64,000 bases of DNA from Ovis canadensis (GCF_042477335.2 NC_091246.1:173659001-173723000); one strand, 5' to 3'; counted from the stretch's first letter, positions 33,389-46,033 are shown. Program-made: numbers and translations. Notes: generated by a model from the letters alone, not told the origin.

Positions 33389-36300
33389 TAGAAAGATTTG
33401 CAATAAGTACAAATAAGTGCTGATCAAAATGTCATTTTAAAATAAATGTTATAAACAACAAACAATAAGAACAATAAAATAATTACCCTTAGATACTAGA
33501 AATTATCTATGATAAATTGACATATCTTATATATTCTCATCTAAAATTATTTATTCCTCAAGGGATATTGCCAGCTATTTGCTATTTGCTTATTTATGTG
33601 AACATTTGATTTTGAAACATATTGCAAAACTTAACTATTTTTTTCCTCATTCTACTCTTGTAGAAAAAAAAACAATATTACAATCTTTTCTCACTGGGAG
33701 AAAGAGTTGACTCTCTAATACTTTGTTTTGCCTTGTGTCAATGTATTGGAAAAGTCTATTATGCATCCTTCTGTTTAGTAAGGGGAGAAAGAGAGAAAAA
33801 ACAGTGCATTTGCACTGTGAGCAAGTTGTATAGAGGTAGCTCACTAGGTATCTGACCTGGATGAATGAACATGGCCTGCATGATACCCTTCAAGGTCAGC
33901 TGTATTAGTCTCCTTGTTCTTTCTTTTCCTGAGCGCTGTAACACCTTATCAAGTTATATATAGGATGAATACCTCAAGAAAGAGAAAGCTGCCAAAAGCA
34001 TGCCTATGTAATTCCACTCACTACTTCTTCCCCATCTCCATGTACCTCAAGGAAAAATTTGATTAGTTTTTGGACTTGGGAGGTTCCCAGCAAGAAACAG
34101 ATGGAGCACTCAGTGCAGATAATTTGAAGACTATTTGTGAAAGGGACTATTGACAAATGGATTATTTTAAAATGTAAAGGTTTAATGTAACAATCCAAAT
34201 GGATATTGGTTATATTTAAACTCAAGAGGCTATAATAATTTTAATTTATATATCTAATATTTTATAGGTAGAATATGTGAAATCAAGAATCTTAAAAAAA
34301 AAGAATCTTTAATTAGCCAAATGATTTTGATTTCATGAAATGATTTAGCAAAGGGTTCCTTTAGAAAAATATAAATGATTATTTCTCAACCTCCAAGGTT
34401 TAACATGATAAGTTAATGAGGTAATCTATGTATGAATTTCTTTGAAACTGTAATGGTTTATATTCAAGGTGAAGATGATAATGTGGCAGATTTGTACTAT
34501 TACTTTAAATATAATGGTTTTTAAAGAAAAATATTGGTCCTTACACAATTTGGAGGAATACACATTTTGTAACTAGAAGAATAACAAGATTGCTGCTTTT
34601 CATTTACAAAAATGAGTCATAAACATTTTTTTAAAGTTAGATTATGTTTGGATAGGACGTTTTCAAGGACTCTTTTCATTATTTTTATGGAATAATAAAT
34701 ATTCTTTGTTCTAGATTAACTCTGTTTGCCTGATATGTGGATAATACATGCAACAAACTGGCTATTTTTTCTTGACAAGAATTTAAGTCATCAGTCTGTT
34801 AATGCATATAGTTCTCCAGATCAATTGGGGTTGAACTAAATCAGTCAATCACCGATATAAGTCTCTCAAAATATATTTTGTCATGTGAGACAGCAAACTA
34901 CATGTCACACAAATTGCCCAATATAATTCCAGGGAGCATGTTCATGTTCTCAAATATTATCATGGAGGCAGCCTAGGTTGTACTTTGTATGTCTCAACCC
35001 AGTAAGAAATTTGACTGCACAGCCAGTGCAATACTGTACAAGCAGGGGGTAGGAATTTCACTTAAAATGCAGGGAGTTGTCAATGAAAACTCAGGGGGTG
35101 GTCAGATACCCACAGTGTATCAGGGCAAAGCTGAACAGTTCTTGGAAATGAAATCCACCTCTGAGGTGTAGTGTCATATTTTGATATTATTTTCTATTTT
35201 TATGATAAAGAAAGAGCTCTTCCCTCCTGTTCTGTTTATTTGTAAGTTTCCAAAAACAAAAACAATGTGCCAACAAGAAAGGGTAAAGGGAATAAGCTTA
35301 TTGAGCTTGAGCCTGCAAAGTAGATTATTTGCCTGTATTTTCCAGATGTACAAAGACAAATCCAGTTTTTATGTATAAAGGAGTGTTGTAATTGGAACTG
35401 TTTCCAAAACTAGCTCTCACCTGAATCCCAGAGGCATATAGTGTTTACAGAGTGTGCTGGATGCTAGGCTCTCATTTATAAACTTGGCAATTTCTTCTAA
35501 CAGAAAAGTAGTCAACAAGGCAGGTGTAGGATTCCAATTGCCTGGAGTTTGTTAAAATAGTCTATTTTTCTGTTGAATGTAATAAAAGGAATTTACCCAA
35601 GCATATGCCACATGACAGGACACTTTTGATGTCTTAGAAATTGTTTCGGTGTGGGGGAAAGACAGACTCAGGAGCTAAATCTTCATTAAATCTGTGCTTT
35701 AACTAGCAGGTTTTGTCAGCAGACAAGCAGTCTCAATTAAAGGTAGATGAAAGTGTTTTATTAGCTTGTCCCTTTAGATTTCAAGGAATAGTATCTCTCT
35801 ACAACCACACTCACTCCTATTAGCATGAAATAATTTCAGTTTCAACTTAGCATCAATAGGTTTGAGAAGGTGATTCTTTAACAGTAATTTATTCAGCTCA
35901 CATAAACCATAAACACACGTTTTAGTGATGGAGAACAATTTGGCTAATGTATTTCTGTGTGGAATGCTGCAGCCTGATAATAATGTGGATGGACAGTGGG
36001 CTTCAGCCATTATTTGAATAGACTACTCTAAGACAATAAATTATTTTCATTTTGGAATGACAGAATCACACATCTTCCATGCTGTGCCTCACCCGGTTTT
36101 TATCACAAACTCCTCTATTCTGTAACAAATTATGGCAAATGGAAAGAGCTTTATAGTGATGACATTCAGGTAATATCTCCTGCTAATAAGGATGTAACAC
36201 TTGCTGCCACAACAAATGTACTTCCTGCTGGCATTTTTTATATGATGTTGCCTGCCGTTTTGCTCATTGCCCTTAGACGCAGGAGACATTCATGTACAGT

Positions 36301-37603
36301 CTGACAGGTGGACGAAGATGATATATCCTGTGAAGCACTTTTCACGTGAAGAATACATCATCGATCATATGTGAACTTGGATTGGTTTCATTCTCATTTT
36401 CTTCTTCCTGGTATAATTAATCTTCTGCAATTAACAATGTGTCAGGTCAATCATCGGCTTTTAATCAGGAGAATTTACCACCTTAAAACAACATTAAGTC
36501 TGATTTTCAAGCTCATGACTCACAGGCTTGACTTTGATGAGTTTTAGCAAATCTCAATTGACACAGAAATATTTTCATGGTATTAAATTTGCTCTGTGAT
36601 CTGTTTTTAGCAACAAACAAGCCTCTTGTAGCCCTGGGCATCCTCCCAAAGGAGGAAACTGTGCCTAAGACTTGGCTCCATTGCTTCCTGTCAATCTCTG
36701 AGGGTGGCAGCACAGAGAAATGCCAGAGGTGTTGGAGGGTATGGACAGCAATTCAAGAATTTGTTTGATACAGACAAAAGTCAGAGTTTGATCAAACGAT
36801 CTCCAAAGGGAAGAAATCGGACTTGTGTCATATGGAAATGAAACGGAAAAATGAAACAGATCAAGCTAGAAGCTTAACCCCAATTGCCTGTATTGACAGT
36901 ATATTTTTATTGAGTTAATTGAAATTGGACACAATGTGAGATATTTGGGCCAATAAAATAGCCACTTGAATCAGAAGGCATCATTTGTTGTTTTAAACTT
37001 GAGATAATTTGGATTTTGTTGTGGTTATTTTGTTTTTGTTTAATTTGTAATTTTAAATTTTATGAGAACTATTCTATATTGAGATTGTACTTAGTTTTAA
37101 ACTTATTTGTGTGGTTAAGTAAAATGTGATAAAAAATATTTTATGTCAGTCCAAGGAGTTTGAAGTTTTCCTTAAAACTGTTCATGTATTACTGAAGTTT
37201 GAGGAACTTTATTATAAATGATACTCACAAAGTAGATAATTAAACTATATTTTGAAAAAATAGGCATAAGTAGGCATTTAAGGGCTAGGCCAATGCTCTA
37301 AATACCATTTGGTACACCATTTCTGCAGGAAAGTAGTATTTAAACTTCTGTGTTAACCCTAATGAAAATACAATGAGTATGTCTATGTTTGATTTTACCC
37401 AGTGTAAAATACTTAATGAAAAACAAATTAAAAAAGAGGCAGTGTCTGTCACAGAGAGACATGCTAATTTAAAAAATCCCTAAAGAAAGAGCTCAGGTGG
37501 GACAGACTAAGAACAAGTTAGGCAGAAAAAAAAAAAAAAAAAAGACTTCCTTATTCAGATATTCAGAAGTGTAAACTGACTCATGATGTAAAATCTATCA
37601 AGC
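33389..37603. other. Longest stretch without young repeats; candidate conserved non-coding DNA
   Basis: About 4.2 kb without any BovB, Bov-tA or L1, the longest such stretch in a window where young repeats otherwise come every 1-2 kb. The part at 34900-36900 has more balanced composition and little low complexity. Around 36410-36500 it carries homeodomain-like sites: taattaatcttctgcaatta, then gtcaggtcaatcatcg, which resembles TALE (MEIS TGTCA, PBX TCAATCA) motifs. An A19 run at 37526-37544 has no TSD. No exon is evident. Confidence 0.4.
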
Positions 37604-37930
37604 TCAGTTCAGTTCAGTTCAGTTGCTCAGTTGTGTCTGACTCTTCGCGACCCCATGAGTTGCAGCACTTCAGGCCTCCCTGTCCATCACCAACTCCCGG
37701 AGTTCACCCAAACTCATGTCCTTCAAGTCAGTGATGCCATCCAGCTATCTCATCCTCTGTCGTCCCCTTCTCCTCCTGCCCCCAATCCCTCCCAGCATCA
37801 GGGTCTTTTCCAATGAGTCAACTCTTCGCATGAGGTGGCCAAAGTATTGGAGTTTCAGCTTTTGCATCAGTCCTTGCAAAGAACACCCTGGACTGATCTC
37901 CTTTAGAATGGACTGGTTGGATCTCCTTGG
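37604..37930 (-). mobile_element. BovB LINE, 5'-truncated
   Basis: 327 bp of reverse BovB 3' end, opening with the ttcag tail repeat (ctcagttcagttcagttcag) and stopping at tggatctccttgg. A variant of the element with gaacaccctggactgatctc in place of the usual gaaatcccaggg block. TSD not clear. Confidence 0.95.
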
Positions 37931-38844
37931 TCATTGTGATACTATACAATGGATCATGGAAATATAATGGAGAAACCATTTGTACTGGAAAGCTCCTCAT
38001 TTAAATACTGGAGTGGGATGCCATTTAAATACCAATTTCCTTGGCTTCAATCCTAAAGCTGGTCTACAGTTCAGGGCCCCATTGCAAATTTGACCCACAT
38101 TATTCTCCAAATATTAAAAAAGAAACTAGCAATTAAACATAAGAAAAGACACAAATACTTCTTTAAGCTACTTGTTTGCTTGTTAATTGTCTTTCTCTCC
38201 CAAGTGGATCATGCATTTTCAATTATGGGCAGGTTTTAATGTCTTTGGCTATAAAATTGTGGCATTTATAGAGTATTTCCTTCCTACTAGTCCAATTAGA
38301 TGAGGACTCAGCCCCCATCCACACCTCACACTAACTTCTTTAACTCCTATGCAACCAGAATGCTTTAAAAGTATTACCAAGTAAGGTGCTAAAGTTTTCA
38401 CTTTCTGCTAAAAAATAAGTTTTGTTGATTTTGCTTTTATTTTTGATTAATTTTGTCTGTGTTTCCTCAAATTAGATGAATCAAAATATTACATACAGGT
38501 TAGACTTCTTATATGGATACATGCTTGACTATCTAGATATAGGTCAGCTCATTAGATGTTTATCAGCTCTATTTAAAATATTCTTTTGTTGATTTATGTT
38601 TTCTCATGATTATCAGTAGAAGTTTCACTAATGGTTTTACCATTTCCTAAATGCTAAACTGTACAGCTATAAGCACACTCCTATGAAATGGTCTTGATAA
38701 AATTGAACCCACAGCTGGTTTGTGACAACTAATAATATGACTTTATTTGAAAAGCATTGGTAAGATGTCTTAATATGGAGTCTCCCCAAGCCACACTGTG
38801 ACACAAAGATTCAAGTGCAAGCAGTTTGAGAGTTGAGCTGGGCT
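37931..38844. other. Mostly unassigned DNA with a SINE micro-patch
   Basis: Contains the 24 bp duplication with BovA-like sequence at 37998-38032 (listed separately). The rest, including the 3' half, shows nothing recognised. Confidence 0.4.
37998..38032. repeat. 11 bp direct repeats around a 13 bp BovA-like patch
   Basis: catttaaatac at 37998-38008 and 38022-38032 flanks tggagtgggatgc. Across the junctions, actggagtgggatgccattt (38007-38026) matches the reverse BovA core (for example near 55207) at 19 of 20 positions. Confidence 0.75.
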
Positions 38845-38855
38845 AGCCAAATGGA

Positions 38856-39120
38856 CAGAGAAGGCAATGGTACCCCAGTCCAGTACTCTTGCCTGGGAAA
38901 TCCCATGGACGTAGGAGCCTGGTAGGCTGCAGTCCATGGGGTCGCTGAGGGTCGGACAGGACTGAACGACTTCACTTTCACTTTTCACTTTCATGCATTG
39001 GAGAAGGAAATGCAACCCACTCCAGAATTCTTGCTGGAGAATCCCAGGGACAGGGGAGCCTGGTAAGCTGTCATCTATGGGGTCACACAGAGTTGGACAC
39101 AACTGAAGCGACTTAGCAGC
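38856..39120 (+). mobile_element. Bov-A2 dimeric SINE with 11 bp TSD
   Basis: Two BovA units in tandem: the first from gagaaggcaatggtacccca to ggacaggactgaacgacttc, a linker ttcacttttcactttcatgc, the second from attggagaaggaaatgcaac to aactgaagcgacttagcagc. agccaaatgga is exactly repeated at 38845-38855 and 39121-39131. No tRNA head. The reverse 124-codon frame at 38770-39144 is antisense to it. Confidence 0.97.
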
Positions 39121-39131
39121 AGCCAAATGGA

Positions 39132-40016
39132 AATATTGGTACATGTTACAAAGCCTGCTGTCACAGTGGGTGCCTGTAACTTACTATCAAGAGCAAACTG
39201 GGAAAGCGTTATATGTGCTTCTGAATTAAACGAGAGTTGGAGGGTTAGGATTTAGTGCACAAATTTCTGTCAGTCATTAGTTGAGGCTATTAGGGGAAGG
39301 TGTTGATTTTTTGGAACTTACAGATTTCTTGAGTGGACAGGGTAGCTCTCTTTGGTTCCAGAAAACACTTAGACACAGAGATGCAGATATCTACCAAACG
39401 GATCTTGGGAGTTCACTGAATGGTCCAAGGGATATAAGTGGATTTTTTTATAGTGAGGACAACACTTGCTATCTGTGGTATAGCAGGTGTTAATTACAGT
39501 TAATTCATTGTTACTTGCTACAAGTCCTAGTAGTAGCTCTCTTAAAAACTGCCAACTTTCAAGAAGGAAGGGAAGATAGGAGTCTATTTTTCATAATTTA
39601 GGGAGTATTTAGGATTGACTAATTTAAAAAATATTTTTCTATGATGAACTTGGGCAATAAAATAAAATCACAAATCCTACATTTGTTAATAAACTGCTTT
39701 CACAAATGTCATCTTTCTGTTAAAGTGCATGTGCTTCTTAATCACGATACATTTTATTTCTGAGTTGCTGCCAATATAATTTGCAAAGACAGTGATACAA
39801 TTTATTCAAATTTCAGTACTCAGGTTTTCATAAAGGTCTACTTACAACTGTTAAAGAATTGTCAGAGAACTCAAGCATCCACTCACTTAGCATTTCTTCT
39901 TAAGAAGAAGTCCCATGAAAATTTAAAAAAAAAAAGAAAGAAAGAAAGAAGCCATTCCCCTCTCCCCCTTTGTTTATTATACTTAAGGCCAAGCTATTTT
40001 GGCTCTGGGCACAGTA
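39132..40016. other. Unassigned DNA with a GAAA microsatellite
   Basis: 39180-39500 is of more balanced composition and may be an old LTR; I cannot place it. A-run plus (GAAA)n at 39924-39950 (aaaaagaaagaaagaaagaa). Confidence 0.4.
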
Positions 40017-40226
40017 AAGTGAAAGTAAAAGTGAAGTCGCTCAGTCCTGTCCTACTCTTGTGACCCCATGGACTGTAGCCTACCAGGCTCCTCAGTCCAT
40101 GGAATTCTCCAGGCAAGAGTACTGGAGTGGGTTGCCATTTCCTTCTCCAGGGGATCTTCCCAACCCAGGGATCAAACCGAGGTCTCCTGAGTTGCAGGCA
40201 GACGCTTTACAGTCTGCCACGAGGAC
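40017..40226 (-). mobile_element. Bov-tA SINE, damaged head
   Basis: Reverse copy: agtgaagtcgctcagtcctg at the tail, the BovA core, then aacccagggatcaaaccgag (B box complement) and cagacgctttacagtctgcc. The usual gggaagccc end is replaced by gaggacgtaag, so the first ~15 bp of the head are mutated or lost. Confidence 0.92.
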
Positions 40227-40948
40227 GTAAGTCATTATTTATTTTCACTGCTACTTCTTGGTTTATTCCAAGTAAACAAAGAATACTAGATAGACTTTAA
40301 ATGGCTGCATATTTTTGGAAACCCACATATATGGTAAAAGTGGTTATAGGGTCAACCGTCTCAAAAGTATTTTGTCCAGTGGTGGCGAACCTACTAGCAA
40401 ATATTTCATGGCTAATTCTATTCCTGGTTTCTACCACTTCATCCACTTCACAGTAAGAATCGTTTCTTAGCATAAGTCTTTTCTATTTCTAAAAAATGTG
40501 ACTTTTGTAAATAAAGTTGTTTACAAATTAAAGAATTATAAACATGTCAAAATCATTTCTCCAAACTGATACCCTAGTGAGTTGGAAGTCTAGTAGATAA
40601 CACAGTTTGAACTAAAAAATGTTTTAAGTATTTTTCTAAAAATTACTGAAAATGAATAGCAGGTTCAAATAAACCCAGCTGGAAAATGAAATTAAAGGAT
40701 ACATATGAGATTTCAGTTCAGGAGGATATTTTCAAAAATAAATTTGTGAAAGCAACATGAGTTAAAATTAAAATGTTCCAATTATTAAGGCAATTGGATC
40801 AGAAAATTTAGCTTAAATTATCAGATGAAATGGAGGCTTAGATTGTCAGATCCAAAGTATTGGTAAATTCCTTGTTTATATGTAAATTTCTCAAAATTTC
40901 ACATAGCTAGGTTAAAAAAAAATACAACTGAGTAAATTTTAAAGATCT
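40227..40948. other. Unassigned AT-rich DNA
   Basis: No recognised repeat or exon. Confidence 0.45.
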
Positions 40949-40954
40949 ACTTGG

Positions 40955-41150
40955 ATCCTGATGCTGGGAAGGAGTGAAGGCAAAGGAGAGGGGGCAGCAG
41001 AAGGTGAGAAGGTCAGATAGCATCACTGACTCAAGGGGCATGAATTTGAGCAAACTCCAGAGATAGTGGAGGACAGGATCCTAGCATGCTGCAGTCCATG
41101 GGGTTGCAAAGAGTTGGACATGACTTTGCAACTGAACAACAACAGCAACA
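40955..41150 (+). mobile_element. BovB 3'-end fragment
   Basis: 196 bp, atcctgatgctgggaaggag to a tail of aacaacaacagcaaca, with acttgg at 40949-40954 and 41151-41156. Older than the 21.7 kb copy: about a quarter of positions differ from other copies. Confidence 0.92.
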
Positions 41151-41304
41151 ACTTGGGTTTATTGACTAATTCATGCATCAGGAAGCATTCCATTTAACAA
41201 ATAAAGGAGAGCTCCAAAGGGCTGTAGAAAAGGGAAGGTTTTAAAGGCAGGACAAGACAGTCATAGAGGAAAATGTTAATTCAGATTAGTTCATCTCCCT
41301 TTTT

Positions 41305-41550
41305 TGATTCCCTCATAGCTCAGTTGGTAAAGAATCCACCTGCAATCGAGCTGCCCTTGTGACTCAGCTCGTAAAGAATCTGTCTGAAATGCAGGAGAAC
41401 TGGGTTCAATCCCTGGGTTGGGAAGATTCCCTGAAGAAGGGAGAGGTTACCCACTCCAGTATTCTGGCCTGGAGAATTCCATGGACTGTGTAGCCCATGG
41501 GGTCGCAAAGAGTCAGACATGACTAAGTGACTTTCATTCATTCATTCATT
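41305..41550 (+). mobile_element. Bov-tA SINE with a duplicated tRNA head
   Basis: First partial head cctcatagctcagttggtaa agaatccacctgcaat (to about 41346), then a second, complete head (ctgcccttgtgactcagctc) followed by one BovA body. Tail (attc)n at 41534-41550. tcccttttt flanks at 41296-41304 and 41551-41559, so the two heads probably moved together. Confidence 0.9.
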
Positions 41551-41997
41551 TCCCTTTTTGGGGAAAAGAAGTCTCATTAGGTGGGTTACTTCATCTTCCT
41601 CTTGGGGACTGAGAGCGCTCATGTGACAGATTACCTCACTGGTGCTGACCAGGAAATTGCTGACTAAGTGATTAAAGCTGCATTTCTTTGGGAGATGAAG
41701 CTTCAGTTATGTTGGTTAGCAAGCCAGGGATTGGTGGTGTGACTTTGCATAAGTGTCTCCATTTTGGACACTTTTTGGACACTGTGGCTTCCTTTTTAAC
41801 AGCTATAAAATTTTGTGTTATTGAGGTTTTTTAGCTACTGGGAAATTGAGAATGTTAAATATGGAGTCAAGATAAAGACTCCTCATTATTTGTATACTGT
41901 ATGTATGTTTCTTGGTAATCTTCTCCATGTCCTTTTTTAATTCCTCAAATTGTTTATTCATCTGCAAAATTAACATAGTAATAGTAATAATAGTTGA
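41551..41997. other. Unassigned, possible old LTR
   Basis: 41160-41295 and 41560-41810 read as one block split by the SINE and have the mixed composition of an LTR. I cannot name it or find ends. Confidence 0.3.
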
Positions 41998-42005
41998 TGA
42001 ATGTA

Positions 42006-42320
42006 GGGCTTCCCTGATAGCTCAGTTGGTAAAGAATTTGCCTGCATTGCAGGAGACCCCAGTTCAATTCCTAGATCGGGAAGATCCACTGGAGAAGGGA
42101 TAGGCTGCCCATGTTAGTATTCTTGGGCTTCCCTTGTGACTCAGTTGGTAAAGAATCCTCCTGCAATGTGGAAGACCTGGGTTTGATCCCTAAGTTGGGA
42201 AGATCCCCTGGGGAAGGGAAAGGCTACCCACTCCAGTATCCTGGCCTGGAGAATTCCATGGACTGTATGGTCCATGGGGTCACAAAATGTCAGACACAAC
42301 TGAGCGACTTTCACTTTCAG
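42006..42320 (+). mobile_element. Dimeric Bov-tA SINE, 8 bp TSD
   Basis: Unit 1: gggcttccctgatagctcag to cccatgttagtattcttgg, a head plus a shortened core. Unit 2: gcttcccttgtgactcagtt to gagcgactttcactttcag, a head plus complete core. tgaatgta is exactly repeated at 41998-42005 and 42321-42328 outside both units, and nothing separates them. The 315 bp element was therefore inserted as one transcript. Confidence 0.95.
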
Positions 42321-42328
42321 TGAATGTA

Positions 42329-45195
42329 AAGATGAAAATTGTAAGATGTAGAAACAAGTAGGAAATTTTATTATATTATTATTACCAGTAAATTGTCCTT
42401 TTAATATTTATTCTTCTGGGGGTATTGGGCTTAGAGCCTCAATTAATTATTTTGTATTTCTGTAACTAGATCAAATTGTCATATAATCACATAACTTTCT
42501 TAATATAGATTTCATTTATCTATATTAAATTCTTGAGTTATATAGTTGATGTATTGTTTAAAATTTTCATAGTGAAATTATTGTTTTAAATACAATGTAA
42601 AGAAATACCCTGTTCAATTTTATTGTTGTCTTATTTCAATTTTGTAATCAATCACCTTAAATCATCATTTTGATTTCTTGGACAAAAATGTTAGAACCTA
42701 AGCATATATGTAGTATAATTTTTAATGTTATATTTTATTTTTATTATCAAAATCTTTTTTTTTTAGAGTGGTACATTTGGTGGAGATATGTGGATTTCGT
42801 TTTGTGTTTTAAAGAGACAGTCTTACGCCAAACACACTGCGCCTAAGGTCACATTGAAAATGCTAAAACCAATTGTGGACTAAAAAGCAATAATAGTAAC
42901 TAACAGAAAACAAATTCTGCAAGAACTTTTGATAATTTATTTCTCCAATCTGATCTCTAAGTCACCACCTACTATCACCTGCTATAAATTTCTCACTTCA
43001 GTTTTATGGTCTGCGTTTTCACAACATTTAATTTGTAATTTACTACATATGTTCACACAATTTTTGCCTGAAATGCCCTCCTATTGTCTAAGTTCCACTT
43101 TTAAATCTCAACTGAAAAGCTAGTATTTTTATTTACAAGATTCTTTGTCTTCAGAGTTAATGGATCTGTGATGAAGATTGTGTGATTCTGCTTTTCTTTA
43201 CTTGTAATAATATTCAGATATGCCACCAAGTATTCTTCTGTGATAGAGTTTATGCCTCTTTTTTTGGCGACATAAATTATAACCATCCAATGTGTCATAT
43301 AATGGCACAGGCAAAATATCAAGGAAGCATTTGGGAAATGAAGAATAGTAAGAAATTGAAATTTTATATTTCTCATTTAAGGCTTTTCACCCTAATGTTT
43401 ATAGATATAAGGGAGTAACCCATGTGTTTGTGTATCTACAGCAACATGAAGAAATATTTTACAAAATAACAATAGTTTAATAGAATGCTTTGGGTCTTCC
43501 ACTAAGTGTAATTAACATGACATTACTCTACCTATTATACTTTATAATAAAACATTCTGAACTAGTAAATCTTTGTAGATTTATTGGCAAAAAGTACAGA
43601 TAATGGTGTTATTATTATTTTTAATTATTTTACTATTCCAAAAGAAGTAAAATGTTTTGTTGGATTTTTGGAGAGGAGTGTACATGTCAACTTTGTCACA
43701 GGTTAAGATACAAGCATGTGTGGGAAATGGAGGCATGCATGAGTGATGCACATTAAGTTGGTTTAAGGACAATGATGTCCAGAGTCTATATTCATAAATC
43801 GTTGTATGAAAAACATCTTTTCCCTCACATGGGCCCTTTGCCTAATGCACATTTTCTTATACAACCAGCTGACTTAAATGTTTGCAATGAAATAGTTTAT
43901 CATATGAAGTTCACTTATGGAAGCTTGAATTCTTTTCTTTCTCTTATTTTTCCAATCCGTTTTAACCCAACACTCCTTAGTGATTATACCTTCTGTTTTT
44001 TCATCTCACAAATGTTGTTTCAAAGAAAGAAAAGGAAATAAAAAGAAAGAGAGAAGCTTTCTGTAAATATTTCATCCAATGACTTGGTGTAAAGTGTAGA
44101 AAGTTAGAGCTCAGGAAAAGTAATCTTTATCTTGAAATGCTCAGATAAAATGTAGGGAATTATTACTTTAAAATGGCTGCTCAGACTCTGGCTTTTCAAC
44201 CTGATGTAAAGCTGATTCTAAGAATAAGTAGCAATTTGTGTGGCTGCTTGAGGAAATCCCATGACCATCATTCTTTAATGGTGTGTAAACAGTGGTTTTT
44301 ATTTGTTAAGTAAATCCTGACTGAGTTCATGGAAAACTTGATGTAATATTACATGGATGGATTCCCATAGATTTCATAAATATCTTAAAAAATACGAGCG
44401 AAATGTAAGAGTATAGTAAAATCAGTTGCTAGCATGTTCAAAATAGTTTGTCTTATTTATTTATGCTTATTACTATATTATGTGTTTAGCATATCATATT
44501 GATAGAACCACAGAAATTATTGATCATCTCTTGCTGGTATTCTTTTGTGTGTATTCATGGAAACAGTCACAGTTTAATTGCCATTCCCATGGTGCATGCA
44601 ATAAGGTTCTGAGTAAAAACATCACAATTTCTGTTATTTGCCAACTTTTGTTGTTATATAATTGTAGGCACAAGATTGATAAGAACATTTTTGTTAATGT
44701 GTAAAATCTAATGAAAACATTTAATTTCAGTTCACCATAGTATATTTTTGAGCACTTACTTTATGTCAACCACTGTGCCAAATATTCAGAGCACAGTGGC
44801 CACTTACTTCTGAGTGCTTACAGAGTAGTGGAGTAATTTTGTCAGGAAAAAGCTATTGAAATGGTATAAATGTTATCCATTTTGTATGAACATCTAGACA
44901 CTAGAAAAATTTCAAAGTAAGTTCACGTCTAAAGTTAGGTATCACTGATAACTAACAGTTAACCAGGCTATGGGAATAGAAACTGGCTAGACAGATGGAT
45001 GAGGAATGGGAGACTGGAATGGATAATGTGCCCAGTACAGGCAGCTTGTGCAAATATCAGTAGGAAGGAGAGATAAGGGCATTTTTACATGACATTGAAG
45101 ATTGAAGCAGCATATGCTGTCTTATTTGGTGTTGGAGATGAGCCACTAACTCAGGACCTCATGTCAGACTAATGAGGTAAAACAAAGTTTGCTAT
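42329..45195. other. Repeat-poor 2.9 kb interval
   Basis: No young repeats. Old-repeat trace at 44740-44830 (gagcacttactttatgtcaa, gagtgcttacagagtagtgg). Open frames at 43101-43376, 43182-43418 and 43772-44041 overlap each other and have no domain. Confidence 0.45.
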
Positions 45196-45251
45196 AGAAA
45201 TAAGCAGATTTCTAAAAAAAAAAAAAAAAAAAAGAAATAAGCAGATTTCTA
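45196..45251. repeat. Orphan poly(A) insertion: A18 between 19 bp direct repeats
   Basis: agaaataagcagatttcta at 45196-45214 and again at 45233-45251, exact over 19 bp, separated only by A18 (45215-45232). This is the signature expected if an L1-type machinery inserted just a tail. Confidence 0.95.
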
Positions 45252-46033
45252 GTCAAAAGATCAATTTTTAAAAATTCTGCTTTATGTTTCTTTAATTTTT
45301 CAGGGACTAGCACAGTGTTCTGCTTCAATTGGCTATAATTTGGGGATTGTTTACATTTTTATTATTAGGCTAGAATATTTTAAGTTTATCTTGCCATTTT
45401 TATAAGGACAAATAATTAATGTTCATGGGAATATTAATAATTATGTATGGTTGTCACTGTGCTCGGTCCTAGAGATACAAAGATAATAGACATGGTCTGT
45501 GCTCTTAAGTAACTTCTCACTTACATACAAATGTCTAGTTAGCCTTTACCACTCACAAACATTCCCAAACATTGTAAGTATACATTGTTAGAGGAACTGT
45601 GTCCTTATTCTCACTCCTGAGTCTCATGTTTACTTTTTCAAAATCTTTCCATTCTTTCATGATTGTTCTCTAGAAAAACAAAATCAGAAGTAAAAATTTG
45701 AGGAAGTGACAAAGAATTTGAATGGAATTAATTATCATAATTATAGAACTGCATTTCAATAGAATCCTTCTTACTGTAATACAGTGTCTTCTTAGAGATG
45801 TTACTCTGAGGCAAGTTTTCTTATTGGTCTTTCTTGCTCTTTCTCTTTCATGCTACAGGTTTTTTCAAATGTTTGGTGATGCTTGCTTTCACACTGTTAA
45901 AAGTGTTTGGAAGTAACCCGCATGGGAGTTATGATGCTTATGAGCCCAGCGTGTAGATTGGAAAGCTTTGACAGGCATTGAGGACTATGCTGTAGTCCAG
46001 AAATTCCACACTGACAGGGGCTCTCTTTTGGTG
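45252..46033. other. Unassigned DNA
   Basis: Old-repeat trace at 45445-45540 (ctcggtcctagagatacaaa). Nothing else recognised. Confidence 0.4.

Noticed and set aside
37526..37544. A19 run as a second orphan poly(A) insertion
   Set aside because: Flanks (gttaggcag / gacttcc) are not duplicated, so there is no evidence of retrotransposition.
41157..41860. Possible LTR split by a Bov-tA
   Set aside because: The two flanks read as one block of mixed composition, but I cannot see TG..CA ends or match a family with confidence.
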